Part shown: positions 11,901 to 23,713 of the stretch, piece by piece | Position numbering within the stretch: the first letter of the stretch is position 1 | Layout: every line of letters begins with the position of its first letter | Source of the DNA: Calonectria ilicicola | Taxonomy: Eukaryota; Ascomycota; Sordariomycetes; Hypocreales; Nectriaceae | Direction of reading: 5' to 3' | Assembly (NCBI GenBank): GCA_020809705.1 | Contig: CP085835.1 | Location: 620,001-684,000, forward strand | Length of the DNA stretch: 64,000 bases | Notes under the pieces: generated by a model | Database searches by the model: none | The model's input: only the letters and a program-made list of their open reading frames with translations | Told to the model about the DNA's origin: nothing | Position numbers and translations under genes: made by a program

Positions 11901-13290
11901 TTTGCCGGGGTGCGGTGGTAAGTGGACGACTCTCGATGTCGTAGGCGTTTGAGTTCTGACTATGTGGAGATAGTTTGCTTTGGTATGAGAGCTCAGCCCG
12001 ATTAATGTTCAGCTCTGAGTCTACCGTAGAGATCTCGGTAGGACGGCTGTTCGAATTCGAAACTGGTTCTTGGATACGAAGCTCCTGGGTAACGGACTGC
12101 TCCTTTTCACTAGCGGCTTCCTCTGCCTGGGCTGGAGAGCCCTCAACGTCGACGTGGGTGGCAGCTTTGTGATCGTTGGCAGTTAACTGAGTAATATTTC
12201 TTGAGCCATCGTCCGAAACACAGTTGTAAAGGGGATTGAAGGTAGCAATGCCGCTTTTTGAAGCATCGATCTTTGGCACTTGCTCTGATTTTTGAGTGTT
12301 GCTGTTCATGGAGTCTTGTGTCAGAATGGCCTCGTTTGGTATTGATTTGAGAGTAGAACACAAATCGACTTACCTGGTTAGAGTTATCGGAAACGAGCCG
12401 AGTAGATCGGGCTGATGATCAACTGCTTCTATGTTGAACTCGTCAGGGGTAGCAGGTCCAACAGAGTCGCTTTCAGTAGCACCATCAATAGAGTGCGCTG
12501 TCTCTACGAGTGGTGGCAAGTGGTTTAGATTATTGGGTCTAGTATAAGCTCGCATAAGTTGAAGAATATCCTTCACAGAAGTTGATTCTTGACCTTGAAA
12601 GTTAACAGCTAATTTGCTAATAAGATGCTGGGAACATTCAGTGAAGAAATCGGAGACATAAGGCGATAATGGGCGACGTGTTCCAAATATTTTATCCCAT
12701 GTCCAATACCACTTTTTTTCGTCAGTAAGTGCAAGCAAGTGCCCTTTAATAGGGCTATGATCTAGCTTCGTTATAGTGCTTGACGAAAACAGCTCCCAGG
12801 TCAAAATATCCGGCGCAGATTTCGGTACATGTTGGGAAGAATCAATACATAAGTGTGGCTGTCCTTTCTCTTCATCCTGTGGACGCCAAGAATAATGGCA
12901 TTGAGGACATTGATGCTTTGAAAACGTATGGCAACGTTCCAGATGTTTTACAGTGTCAGCGTATCTTCTGAGTGTATAGCGAAGACATCCTTGGTATTTG
13001 AACGGGTCGTGTCGGTAGAAAGGACAAGCAAATCTCGTTCCGGTCAATTCTGATTGGTTCGCGGGCTGTACCTGGCTGGTTCCTGATGACTGGATCTCTT
13101 CGTCTCCAGAAATTGTTCCGTAGGTGGAATCATTAGCTTGGTATATTTTGCCAGCATCTCGTGACTCAACTGGATAGTTGATGTCAGCTTCCTGATGTGC
13201 TTTTTTGGAGGCTTCTAGCGAGTCGATCCCATCGTCTCTGGAGTCTTTTTCGGGATGGCTTATATTGCTTTGAGGTTGTTTTATACCCAT
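9000..13290 (-). CDS. Large protein with N-terminal ACPFY Cys/His finger, 1,390 aa
   Basis: Three exons, 12374-13290, 11388-12301 and 9000-11341, join in frame to 1,390 codons plus stop. Intron 1 (12302-12373, GTAAGT...CAG, phase 2) and intron 2 (11342-11387, 46 nt, GTGAGG...CGCTGAT...CAG, phase 1) both restore the frame exactly; without splicing the region looks like three separate proteins. Residues about 88-148 hold ACPFYRHDPFKYQGC, then HLERCH and CPQCHYSW, a zinc-finger-like array known from many uncharacterised fungal proteins. A Ser/Glu-rich linker follows, then a roughly 780-residue C-terminal part without recognisable enzymatic motif (contains RRNFIGWHSKVISHMG and RGWLVTAAEVILHMAQ). 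Such long fungal proteins are often annotated as hypothetical. Function unknown; a DNA- or protein-binding regulatory role is inference. Two shorter genes at 59-61 kb share the finger. Confidence 0.8.
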
Positions 13291-14315
13291 TTTGTTGCCT
13301 AACCCGCTTCAAACAGGCTTATTCATTAGACTCGCCAAAGATTCTGTATAACTATCCTTATAATAGCAGACTTAGACGCGCCTTTTTCGCGTTATGTAGG
13401 TCAGGCCTATCAATAAAGTAGTTCCAAGTTTAAAAGGGTTATAACTCAATAGTCATTGCGGAAATAGAGAGTTGAGATCAGTCTACAATAACCATTATTG
13501 TTTTGAGTTGCGGCTTGGAAAATGGAGTATCAATTCAGGAGCGAAATATTAGTCGGACCATTGGTGAGCGCACACTAATTAATATTGTACAGATTCCGCC
13601 CCCCAAGTAGGCAGTGCAAAGGGACGCGTATTGCATCGCCACAACGACGGGCATTTTCTTTCTCAAATCAGCCACCGCCCCATGGCTGTTGCCTGCTCGT
13701 GTTGTGGGGCACGGTCGCTTGGCTTGGCTCCAACAAGGCTCGTCAGCAAGCCTTGTGTCCGCCTGGAGAGCCTGTGCTGTGCAAGCCGGGTCAGTTTTCG
13801 CCATAAAATCAAGTGGTTTCTGTTTTCCTTTCCAATTAAAACTATACTGATTCAGGTTAGTCATAGTTAAGAGGTGGCTTGTTGTGGAGTGATATTCGTT
13901 TTTTTTTTATATTAAACCAGACTGAAAATAGCTGGAATCAGGATGTATGTGCGATATTCCCTTGTCAAGTTATTTACTAAAAAAAGGATAATAAATAAAG
14001 TAAAAAGTCAAATTCAATAATCGACACACCCGGTCTCGTCACGAATCTTTCACAAGGTTGAGTTGACGGTTATACCCAGCGACGAGTCTCGCTAGTAATG
14101 TCCATACCCTAATAAGCTGTGATTCCCAACGTGTCGTCCCAGCCAGGAGAAAGGTTTACCACATCAGAAGATATAGTATATTTCTTTTGAAATATTGCAT
14201 TATAATAAATTAACATTTTTCACTATGGTGGCCCATAGCACTCAAGCTCTTGTCAACTTAAGTTTATTCCATCCACGATGTGAAAATTTTATCCACGCAT
14301 AATATTTGTACTCGA
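13291..14315. other. Intergenic
   Basis: Promoter of the finger gene and 3' flank of the transcription factor. Overlapping short open frames on both strands around 13535-13870 have no domain features and are taken as chance. Confidence 0.5.
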
Positions 14316-16563
14316 TTACGTTATCAACGTGGGATGCTCTGCCAAACTGGCCCAGAAATCCATTTCAAACTCCCAAGACTGAAAGTTGATACAAGGATCC
14401 CATCCATCGACGCTGGTTGTATTGACGACATCTTGTGAAGCTGTTGATCCTTGATGTGGCTTGCATGCCATCAATGAATCTAGAAGGCTCTGGATAGTCC
14501 TTGTGGCTCTCATGTAGAGAGCAAAGTTTGGTTCACCTGGCTGAATCCATTCGCCAATGGTGACTTCGGCGACCAACGTGCTCAAATCTTGGACCATCCT
14601 TGACCGAGATAGGTGGGGGGTATTCAAATTAGCAGACGAGTTTAGTAGAGCCAGGGAGAGGATGCCGGCTGCAGGTAGACCGTAAAGTGTAACCTATCCA
14701 TGTTAACACAAATTCTAAATCTGGGTTGTCTTCACTAACCTTCCACATCAACCCTGTCCCGGCGTTTGTTAAATTATGGCGGAGAATAATAACCTGAACT
14801 GTCAAGGAAACCATTTCACTCGCGACCATCAGAAGTTCTTCATCGGGTTCTGAGGTTTTTCTTTGTGAGACTAGATTAGCTAGAAAGAGAGTGTGCAAAT
14901 AGTCCAGTCGGGTGGCAACGAGAAAATCCCGTTCAAAGGGATTTCGATTGCAGTCTTTCAGAGTGGTCGTCAGACGGAAATGGGGCGGCAATTGCTCCCA
15001 CTGCATCTCAATCTTGTCTCGAATTTCCCTGCTGACTGTCAGTGGCATTTATCAGTTGCCTATAAAATTTGTTACTCGCCTGGTGCTTTCTGTAGGTTTT
15101 TGAGATTGGCGGTTTCGCAACATCTGAAGTATGTCTTCCTTGAGATATGCAAACAATGCCGAGCAGCGAGTATCTGCTGTGTAATTGATCATTTCCACTT
15201 CATTTGGCTGGCTTCTCACATGTGACCAGGCTGATTCTTGCCAGAGACCTGGGATATTCTCAGGAAGTTGAAAACAGCAATAAGATTTTGTTATGCGTGG
15301 CGGCCTTCCAAGAAAGATGGCTTGGTTCTTGTCAGCAGAATAGATACGGGCAAAGGCAGCCTTGCGAAGCTGCGCAATATAGGGCGGAATTTTGGATGCA
15401 TTTTCATCAATCTTTTCATGGTAACCGAGAGCACACAGGCTGCTTGTGACGTCTCCAACTTTTCTCCAAGAGTGATAACCTAGGATTAATTTAGTCATAT
15501 AATTTTTCAAGAAACTCTTGGTTGTTTGTGAGACGAATTGTTTACTCACTCTGATCTCCGTCAACCTGGGAATGAGCAACCATGTTCTCAAACTGTAAAA
15601 CAAGCTGCACATCATTTAAGCAATCGAGAGCCAGACAGATTTCCAAGCAGCAATCACTGATGTACATCAATGCTTTTATTAGGAGCCGACGCTGTTCTAC
15701 AGTCGTATACAATGGTGCAAAGACAAAGGTTTCCAGAACCGCCCGAGTTGCCGCTGTGAAGTAGATACCCAGCATCTCCCATCGCAATTGGTTTCCCAAC
15801 AATTGTGAAAAGAAGTCAGCTGGCCTGAGGTTCGGAGTCATTATGAATGCCCTTTGTGTGTTTTTCACAAGCATTTTTGCCTGATGCGAAATGGCTGCTG
15901 CTGAGCTAGTCAAGGACAGTGCGCCTTCACAGGAGCGAGCCACGAATGGCTCGGCGAGAGCAAGGTTAACCCCCGTATCAAGCCAGTTATGAAGCAGTGC
16001 ATTCAATTTAACGATATCCTGTTGCTTGATACATGTTAGTGTATTCACCGCCGACTCGGCAGTGCGCTGATCCTGGAGCACGTCCACGCCTGACGACGGC
16101 GTCCGCAAGTGCGAGTCATCTCCGTCAGGCGATGAGGCATCGGGTGCCGCAGACGAGACCTGATTGAAGATGGTAGCATGGCTGGAAGTCCCGAGAAAGC
16201 CTGGATTGGGGTAGCGGTGCAATTGCGTCGGCGAGCCCTGCTCCTGTGATGTCAATGAAGCTACGGGGGTTGGAGGCGCCGGGCTGACGGGCGAGGTGGA
16301 CAGACGCGGAGGCGAAGAATCCCGGTTGCTGCAGCAGAGATTAGCGATGCATTACGGTGTCAACAGAGGTGGATGCAGCAGCGATCTGGCTCCGCGTACT
16401 ATTGGGATTGAGGCTGATTCGCCCTCCGGCGAAAGGGCCGGGCTCGATAGACACACTGGCCCTCCTTGCCACGGTTCTGGCATCGGTGACAAGTGGGTCG
16501 CTGGTGGCCACAGGCGAGCTTTGCGCGTCGGCAGGGTTCACAGGCAGCATGTCTGACATTCAT
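14316..16563 (-). CDS. Zn2Cys6 transcription factor, 670 aa, five exons
   Basis: Nuclear regulator of the fungal binuclear-cluster class. Exon 1 (16400-16563) starts at ATG 16563 and encodes ACEPCRRAKLACGHQRPTC then HRC and GQCVY: six cysteines spaced C2C6C6C2C8C. Exons 2 (15550-16328), 3 (15080-15479), 4 (14740-15031) and 5 (14316-14693) carry the fungal-specific regulatory region, with AIFLGRPPRIT and WKVTLYGLPAAGILSL as family signatures. Total is 2,013 nt, exactly 671 codons. Introns 1, 2 and 4 are ordinary GT-AG of 71, 70 and 46 nt. Intron 3 (15032-15079, 48 nt) reads best as GC-AG, AG|GCGAGT; the nearby GTAACA donor gives a wrong frame, while a weaker GTTGCG donor upstream also keeps phase. 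Target genes unknown; no biosynthetic cluster adjoins. Confidence 0.88.
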
Positions 16564-18699
16564 TTTGGCTGATGTCGGCCGGCCAATGCGAAACTTGGCG
16601 CGCGACGGTGAACAGACGAGTTCCAAGTCCAGACTTAAGTTGAACGCCGACGCATCCATCGACTCGGAGAAACACTCGCTCCACAATAGTCCGTCTCCAC
16701 CTTATGCCGAGCTGCCACTAGGCCGCATTGAGCCGATACGAGGAGTTGCTCATCATCCATCATGATCTTGATATTGTCAGCGGGCTTGGCCTGCCATTGC
16801 AATCAACACAAATTGTGAAATCTTGATAAGTGATAGCAACCTGATGCACTAATGCAGCTTGGTTTCCGAATCAGGAAGAGACCGAAAAGTGTCGACTGCA
16901 GTATCTCAAGCCGATTTCTGGATCTGACAATGGGGTTGCAGCGGGGTAAATTGAAAACAACCAATACAATTGATAAAACATCTTCCGGATCATGGTTCAA
17001 TAGTAAATACCGACAATAGCCATTCAAACCCCCCCTTAGAAATAATCGAGGGATTCGAGAGCTGTCAAGGGCTTGTCAGAATACTTAGTGTGTTGGGTGT
17101 CCTGCTGACCTTGATGAGAACTTTAGCCCGAAAAAGAATTCTTGTGCTTTGCAACATCGGTATTGGGAAAGGATAGCGCATCATCCCCTATTCAACTCAT
17201 GGGAGGAGAAAGCCTCTCCATTTGAATAAATTCGACCAAATCCTGTTGTTGATTAATGTAGGCTTAAGAACGAACGTGTTGCAACTGGGTAGCAATCCAT
17301 GATCGCGTGGCATTCTCACAGCTATGCATGCAACCAACCGCAAGAGGAACCCGACTTGCAAAATACCCGCCGATAGCCGGTCTGCTACTTTCACTCAGCA
17401 TGAGAAAAGATGTTCGTGACCTTGACAAGTCCTGCGACGACGAATCCTTCATTGCCACGTCATCGCCTATTTCAGGCGACACGGGCATTGTGATACCCTT
17501 GAAATTATGCCGACGTTGTCATAATTCTTGTTGTTTCAACGTGGAAAATACAACACAGGAGCCCACTCGTTAAGGTACTGAAGGAATAAGGCCGTCCCAG
17601 AGGCAACCTAGAGTGCTATTTATCTAATAGAGTCGATCAATGTACCGTTCAGAAAATTACGAGCTATGACATGATTTATGAGCACACAGCAGATGCGCAT
17701 ATTATTCCCGGCATCGACAAGGCAAATGTTGTAATTTATATGGCATACACCCCCGCAGACTTCATTAGATCAGCATGATTCATTCATGACAGTAAATCAT
17801 CATCATTGGGAGATCTGATCCTCTGAGACTGACTGCGCTTTCAGGCGGGAGCCAATCTCAAGGGCCACTGAGAAGTGCTATTCAAGATCTTCAATGAAGC
17901 TATCAAGTGACGGTTCGAGCGACTTAGCCGCGGAGGGTTGGGACTTTTTGCGGCGACGGTACCTGCGTTGCCACGGAGAGCAATGGGTTGGCGGAAATCG
18001 AGTACCCCAGCCAACCCACAATTGTCTAAATCTAGAGCCCAAGTTTAATCCCGATAACAAACTAGCCAAGGTTAACTGTTGCTCCTCGACCTCAAAGAGA
18101 TCCACTCATGAGGATTCGAATGGACGAGCTGGAAGCGGCTGTTTTTCATCTGCACTCATGGCCTGGTGGCTGGCAAAGCACCGATTCCACACCAATATTA
18201 GGCAGAGTGCATGGATACATTTGTGCTCAGTGGGATGCGGTTTGAGCCAATCCAACCCAGAGTAGTATATCCTTGTCCGCCGAGATTCACAAACGATCCC
18301 ACTCACATAATTCTAAGGGGTTCACACAATAAACAATTCATGTTTAATTTAATAGAAGAGGAGGCTTTTCCAGCGCTGTGTGATATATTTAAATTCGTCA
18401 GCTGTTTATTGATAGGAATCGGTCCTATGATAAGATATGCCTGCACATTCAAGTCCATCATGAAGATGGAAAACAAAATCCGATGTTGAATTCTACTGAA
18501 TTATGTAAAATCCTCCATACTACTACAGTGCTGAACGCTGTCTCAACCCTTGATCGTCTAAGACATGATTTTAAGCCGGTGCATAGATCCATGCTCCGAC
18601 ATCCAGTAGTAGACTTGGTGGCTTCTGAACCCATTAGATTGGGAAGAATCTCAATACGTGATTGCAAGGGATTTCACACCTGAGTTAATTCCGTTCCAA
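16564..18699. other. Intergenic, no gene recognised
   Basis: About 2.1 kb upstream of the transcription factor. Short open frames on both strands lack family features and start contexts. It contains the TF promoter and the 3' flank of the SRPBCC gene. Confidence 0.5.
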
Positions 18700-19167
18700 T
18701 CACTTCGATTCCACAACGGCAGCAATAGCATCAATCAGTTGGTTGAATCGAAAGTTGAGATCCTTTTGCAAAATCGCCTTGTAATCATTGGGGAGAGGAC
18801 TGCCATTCCCATACCAACGGAACTGGGTCTTTTTGGGCCCCAGAGGATTTAGAACCGTGGTGCCGTAGGCAATCATGTTGGGGTAATCGGGCCTGCGAAC
18901 CCTAAAAGACATGGAATGATTCGCGGCGTCCACTTCCGTCATCTCCTCCGAGAAAGTGTAACGCTCGCCCTTGTGTTCGCCCTCGGGATACTCGTACTCG
19001 AACGTGCGAATGCTGCCAATTCCGAACCCTTCCATGGAGAGATGCAGGCAACCGGGGTACCACGCCTTCTCGGCGCCAAAACCAGCGATGATGCCCCAGA
19101 CTTCGGCAATGGGGGCATTGATCTCGCGGGTAACGCAAACGTATTCTTCGTACTGACGATGAGCCAT
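18700..19167 (-). CDS. START/SRPBCC superfamily (Bet v1-like) protein, 155 aa
   Basis: Small helix-grip protein of the polyketide-cyclase/START-like superfamily, which bind hydrophobic ligands in a cavity. Start chosen at ATG 19167 (MAHRQYEEY); the frame extends 29 codons upstream but those residues do not look conserved. Seen: EINAPIAEVWGIIAGFG near the N-terminus (the classic superfamily opening with Pro and Trp), WYPGCLHLSMEGFGIGSIRTF, a beta-rich middle and a long C-terminal helix (FNQLIDAIAAVVESK). One exon, length typical of the family. Cofactor, ligand and any catalytic role are unknown; plant PYR/PYL-type and bacterial cyclase-type proteins share the fold. No functional partner adjoins. 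Confidence 0.75.
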   Translation of the reverse strand: MAHRQYEEYVCVTREINAPIAEVWGIIAGFGAEKAWYPGCLHLSMEGFGIGSIRTFEYEYPEGEHKGERYTFSEEMTEVDAANHSMSFRVRRPDYPNMIAYGTTVLNPLGPKKTQFRWYGNGSPLPNDYKAILQKDLNFRFNQLIDAIAAVVESK

Positions 19168-20460
19168 GGTGAGATATGGTATAATGTAAAGTATTTGCGG
19201 TAAGAGCGTCGTTGAGCTGATGATTTGATTCTTAGATATGCTTGGAACTGGCAATTACTCAAGCTATATGTGCATATTGGCTTTGGTACGGCTACCCTGG
19301 CCAATGACTGCCAACACCCGCGAGAACCCTCGCATAACGAGTTCGCCCGAGTCCCGATCGCCGTGCCCATGCGGTGACGAAGTGGAATGACTAAAACGAC
19401 GCAATGCTAGCATCTGTACGATTGACATAGCTGGTGTAAGTACCCACATATTCCTGGCCTCCGGGAGCGGCGGTGTGTAGTGACGTGAATACAGTATTAA
19501 CTGAATAGATTGGAACTGCCTCGTGGGCCTCAGTGCATATGCAACACCAGTGAAATACGGTCTAAAGAGCCAGAATTAGCCAATTGGGTCAACTAGTAGG
19601 AACCGGTGGCCTAACATTAAGCAGGTTCAGTTTCTGACTGGGAGTATCCGACCCATGAAACATGAGCCAATAGAACGGTGTTGTACTCACGCTAATTTAC
19701 TGGCTTATCAATCATAAATCTGGGTCAAATTCCAATAACTAAGCGAATCTTATTTCAGCCAGCGCTGCTCATTAAAGACTTCGGACTTCGGGTCCAAGCC
19801 AAGTCGTACACCCGACGTGGACTTACAAATCAAGTCCGTGCTGCCGGGCAAATACCCCACCCCATCTGCGAAAAAAAAACTGAAGCAACAACCAGTTACC
19901 AAGTCATGGTCTTAAAGCAGCCTATCCGGAATGACCTTATAATTCTAAGTATTATTCGCAGCCTAACCACTAATGCTCGCTGAAGCAGTGCCGCAAAACG
20001 GCACTGGTTCAATATTTCACAACACTTGGTTAGCGCTTACTAGGTGGCGATGTGTCCTGTGAAATAAATATAGTGGCGCTCGTTGCTAGAAGCAATGGGT
20101 GTCTAGGGGATGTCGTTTACTTTAAGTAGTGTTTTTATAGAAGGGTGTGATCCTTTCATTGAGAGGCAGCTCAAACTTGGTCACCCAAGAAAGCACCACA
20201 ATATTTAGCCAACGAACTCAGCTGCCAAGAGCTTCGATCCGTGTACTCTGATTCCATGAACACAGATTACAAAGGCACCTGCATAAAAATGAGTTGATCT
20301 CTCGGGCTGAGGAACAACGATTCTCACGGATATCGTATTTCGCATTGACTGTCATTGGTTTCTTTTATTGTTACAATATATCATGTATGAAAATACTCTT
20401 AAATACTAAAGTTAATATTTATTCAATTTTTAATTCTTTTTTTTTAAAAAAAATATTATT
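19168..20460. other. Intergenic ending in very AT-rich DNA
   Basis: No gene seen. The last 100 bases (about 20370-20475) are almost pure A/T with runs of T and A, and abut the eroded fragment described next. Confidence 0.5.
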
Positions 20461-20991
20461 ATTTTAAATATAAACACGGACCTCCTTCCAATCTATACGG
20501 GCGCAACCAGTACAACAGTGGCAACTCCTCAGTGTACCGCTAATGTTTTCGCTTATTCAGGCGTTCAGTACCCTGGATATTACCTTGCCAATCCCTCTCC
20601 AAGTGGCGGCACAATGAAACCCGTCCTGGACATCTCAGCTGCCGCCCTGTACTACCTCGACAATGGCAAGATGCAGTCATACTCAACGGCATCCTCCAAT
20701 TGGGTCATATATATAACAACCACAGACGACTACAACGGAATTTATCTTGTCAAAGCAGACCTCGAGTCCTCTCTGACTTCGGATGACGTAGCTTTGTCCT
20801 GCTCTGTGTCATCGAGTGGAGTGTTGAGCTGCGAGGCTGACACTTACGATCTCTTCTACACCTGCGTCACTGCATACACCGATAAATTGTTCATGTCAAA
20901 TGCGGATACTTACGGAGACTCGGGTTACGGCGGTGGTTGCCAGCTCGCCTCCTTTTTTACGGCCGGAACCCCCACACTTTTTGATTGTTAG
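20461..20991 (+). pseudogene. 5'-truncated gene fragment, secreted-type domain
   Basis: An open frame of about 175 codons ends with a proper stop at 20991 but has no ATG: upstream it runs into AT-rich sequence with stops in frame (for example near 20407 and 20428). The readable part (TPQCTANVFAYSGVQYPGYY ... ending GTPTLFDC) is Ser/Thr/Tyr-rich with at least seven cysteines, resembling the C-terminal domain of a secreted cell-surface protein. GTG 20518 is the first alternative start but no signal peptide is encoded. I do not recognise the family. Either the 5' half has been replaced by AT-rich DNA, or a distant exon is joined by a long intron; truncation seems more likely. Confidence 0.5.
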
Positions 20992-22476
20992 GAAATATTC
21001 TCTAAAGAAGAAAGAAGAGGGCGCGGGTTTCAAGATTATCACTAAGATTGTGCTGTAGTTTTCAATTTTTTTTCTGTAATTAATCGTCGTTATTCAATTA
21101 GAGCAACGCTAAGGGCACACGCATGAATCTACCGATGTTTAATTGGCTTTTAATTTCCCTGATAATCTTTCAATTTAATACATCAGTTGCAGCGAAATCT
21201 CTACAAAACCTAGCATACGAAGAAAACACAAAATTGATACCTGTATTCTAACTGGATGATACGTACGATTTGTAGATGGCCGACATGAGCCACATTATAA
21301 ACGGGCTGCTGCGCCTGTAATCAGGTTCTTTTACATCACACAATGCCGTTATATACAAATAAAACAGCGTACGTGTCCTTGCATTACTGTTCATTTATTA
21401 GACCTTTGTTTTGAAAAATAACTCTTTACTCACAATATTGTTCTACAACCAGATGCTACATCGCAAGAACTAAAAAAGTAAACTAAAAATAACACGTTCA
21501 TGTGTCAACAATAGTCCTACGCCCCACAAACAATAAATTCCGAACTGTCCCATGCCGTGATGCTTGACCATTCCAGAATACACTCACAGAGACAGACCGA
21601 CTTCTTTCAAAGTGAATAGAAAGTTCCTGTTACCACTCATTTAATCAGTCTGAAAATCCTACCCAGGTAAAGCCTAATATTGCATTTTATTTGTCATTGT
21701 GGCCGTCCCGGCAGATGACGATCCGTTTGTGCAAATCCTTCGGTTAGTAGATCCAAGACGCCAAGGATGCGAATCCATCCACGGAAGCGAGGGCTCAACA
21801 AAATACGACAATGGTCTACGAAACGGAAATAAGCACAAAAGTCCACGTCAAACAAACATCCTTGTAATCATCATCCGAGATGCAGACAGGGGATGAAGAT
21901 TATGATGCATCTCAAATCTGACATCAGAATCTATCCTAGCCCTAGTGTAATAAATTATCCCATTCGGGCTAAATATCCTGAAACATGATCCTTTGTCTTT
22001 GTTTTGTCTCATTGTCAAATCTTTGCCTCAGCTGTATTGCATATTCACAATGGCATGCATGGATGACAAAAATAGATCCTTTTTCAATCCACATCAATGC
22101 AACACTTGTTGCATAGATCGGAGAGAAGGTTGCACGGCATTCCAAACACCCATCTACTGCAATGGGTGGTAATATTTTCGAATGAATCCAAGCATTCTTA
22201 ATGAAAGGTGGAAAGCAACCTAACAGCTGGTCCTTTGATAATTAATGTCAAAAAGGTCAACAAACGTATTCATCTTGTTTTGGTTCAGATTTTCGCGTTT
22301 ATAGTTCTATATTAAGCTTCTAAGGATATCAGTTTTGACCGTTAAACATGGCTGGTACAAAAAAAAAAAAAAAAAAAAAGATCAAGTTTAGCTATGGGAA
22401 TGCCGACCAAAACATGTGATTATTTTATACATGATAGATTTTATGCTCTATCGATATCTCTTCGGATAATTGTTGT
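20992..22476. other. Intergenic
   Basis: No gene recognised. Contains a 21-A homopolymer (separate entry) upstream of the 3' end of the next gene. Confidence 0.5.
22359..22379 (+). repeat. Poly(A) homopolymer, 21 bases
   Basis: Uninterrupted A run preceded by GGTAC and followed by G. It lies in intergenic DNA just 3' of the minus-strand gene at 22477. It is not preceded by any coding sequence on the plus strand, so it does not look like a retroposed tail. Confidence 0.8.
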
Positions 22477-23713
22477 CTAGATTTGAACGGGCTGTCCAAA
22501 CTGGTGGTGGTTTTGCTGAATGTAACCCATAGCCTCAGCCAGCTGAGCATCACTGGGTTTGTTCACAATCGTTAAGTAAAGAATGTTCTAGAGTTTGTCA
22601 TGTTAGCTCAATGCTCTGCCAAAAAAGCAATCCAAGGGGGGGGACTAACCTTCTTGATTTTTCTCTTCTTGCCGGGGTCTCCTCCTTCTCTCTTTTGGTC
22701 ACGAATCTCAACCAGTCGTGGTGTGTAGTGCTCCTCGCAGCGCTTCAGCTGGTACTCAATGTCCTGCTGATGCTGGCCCGAGTTTCGGATTCTGTCCACC
22801 TGCCACCGGTACTCGTCGACCAGTCGCCTCTCCTCATCCTCGATCTGCTGGTTGTTGGTTCGCTTCCTGTCTGGGTCCTTGAACTTTCCGACGAGACCTC
22901 CAGCCGACTGAGGACGGACCGGGTTGCCATCGGCATGGCTGCCTCTGGCTGGGACGGCCAGGATGTCACCGTTCTCAGCAGCGTAGCGGGCGCGAGCTCG
23001 TCGATCGAGGTAGTCGTTGAAGGAGTCAAAGGTCTTGGGCTTTGTAAGTTTCTGGAGTGTGCTCGGGGTGGGCTCGTCGGAAGCGACAAAGTCTCGGTGC
23101 TGGCGGCGGTCGTCCATGAAGATCAGGGGTGCAGCGACAATCGGTAGGGCGCTGGGGCCGTTGACGGTGCCGGTGATGGGGCTGCGCACCGAGGAAGTGA
23201 TGTTGGATGACTTTCGTAGGTTGACACTCGACTGGGCCTTGCGGGCCTGCTTCTGCTTCTCCTTCTCGGGGTCCTTGGGGTTCGGGGTGTACTTCATAAC
23301 CATGCAGAACAGGCCTCGGGGGCCAAAGAGCTCGTCGTTGAACTTGTCTAGGGCGGAATTGGTTCTATTTCAATTATCAGTATACCGTGAGTTTGGTGTG
23401 AAAAGTGCTGGGAGACGTACTGGCGTCGGACAAAGCCCTTGTTGGCCATGTATGCACCAGCTTCGACGGCAGTTGCAATAAGTGCAACCATGACCTCCGG
23501 GGTGAAACCAACACCAAAGGCGGCAGCTTCAACACCGGCAATGAGCTTGTTACCCCGCAGGGCAGTGTTGAATTCGTCAATGAACTTAAGGAAAGTCCTC
23601 TGGTCGATGCCGCAGGCCTCGAGGGCTGGCGAATAGCAGGCGATGAACCCCCGCGACCGGGAGCCCGGACGCTGCTGGGGGATCACGATGGGAAGGGAAA
23701 GAGGTCCGTTCAT
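22477..23713 (-). CDS. Conserved fungal protein of unknown function, 372 aa
   Basis: Three exons join exactly in frame: 23421-23713, 22650-23364 and 22477-22587 (1,119 nt). Introns are 56 nt (GTACGT...AATAG, phase 2) and 62 nt (GTTAGT...CTCTAG, phase 0). The last exon encodes only 36 residues ending QQNHHQFGQPVQI. The N-terminal 100 residues are ordered and hydrophobic-rich (LSLPIVIPQQRPGSRSRGF, FGVGFTPEVMVALIATAVEA), then a central basic/charged region and coiled-coil-like helices (EDEERRLVDEYRWQVDRI). Proteins with this start are, as far as I recall, widespread and unnamed in Aspergillus and Penicillium. No catalytic motif or signal peptide is visible. No function is proposed. Confidence 0.8.

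Noticed and set aside
13535..13870. Overlapping open frames of 73-109 codons on both strands
   Set aside because: No domain, no codon preference and mutually overlapping; treated as chance.
22745..23147. Long antisense and shifted frames inside the gene at 22477-23713
   Set aside because: Shadows of a GC-rich coding exon; the minus-strand three-exon model explains the region.
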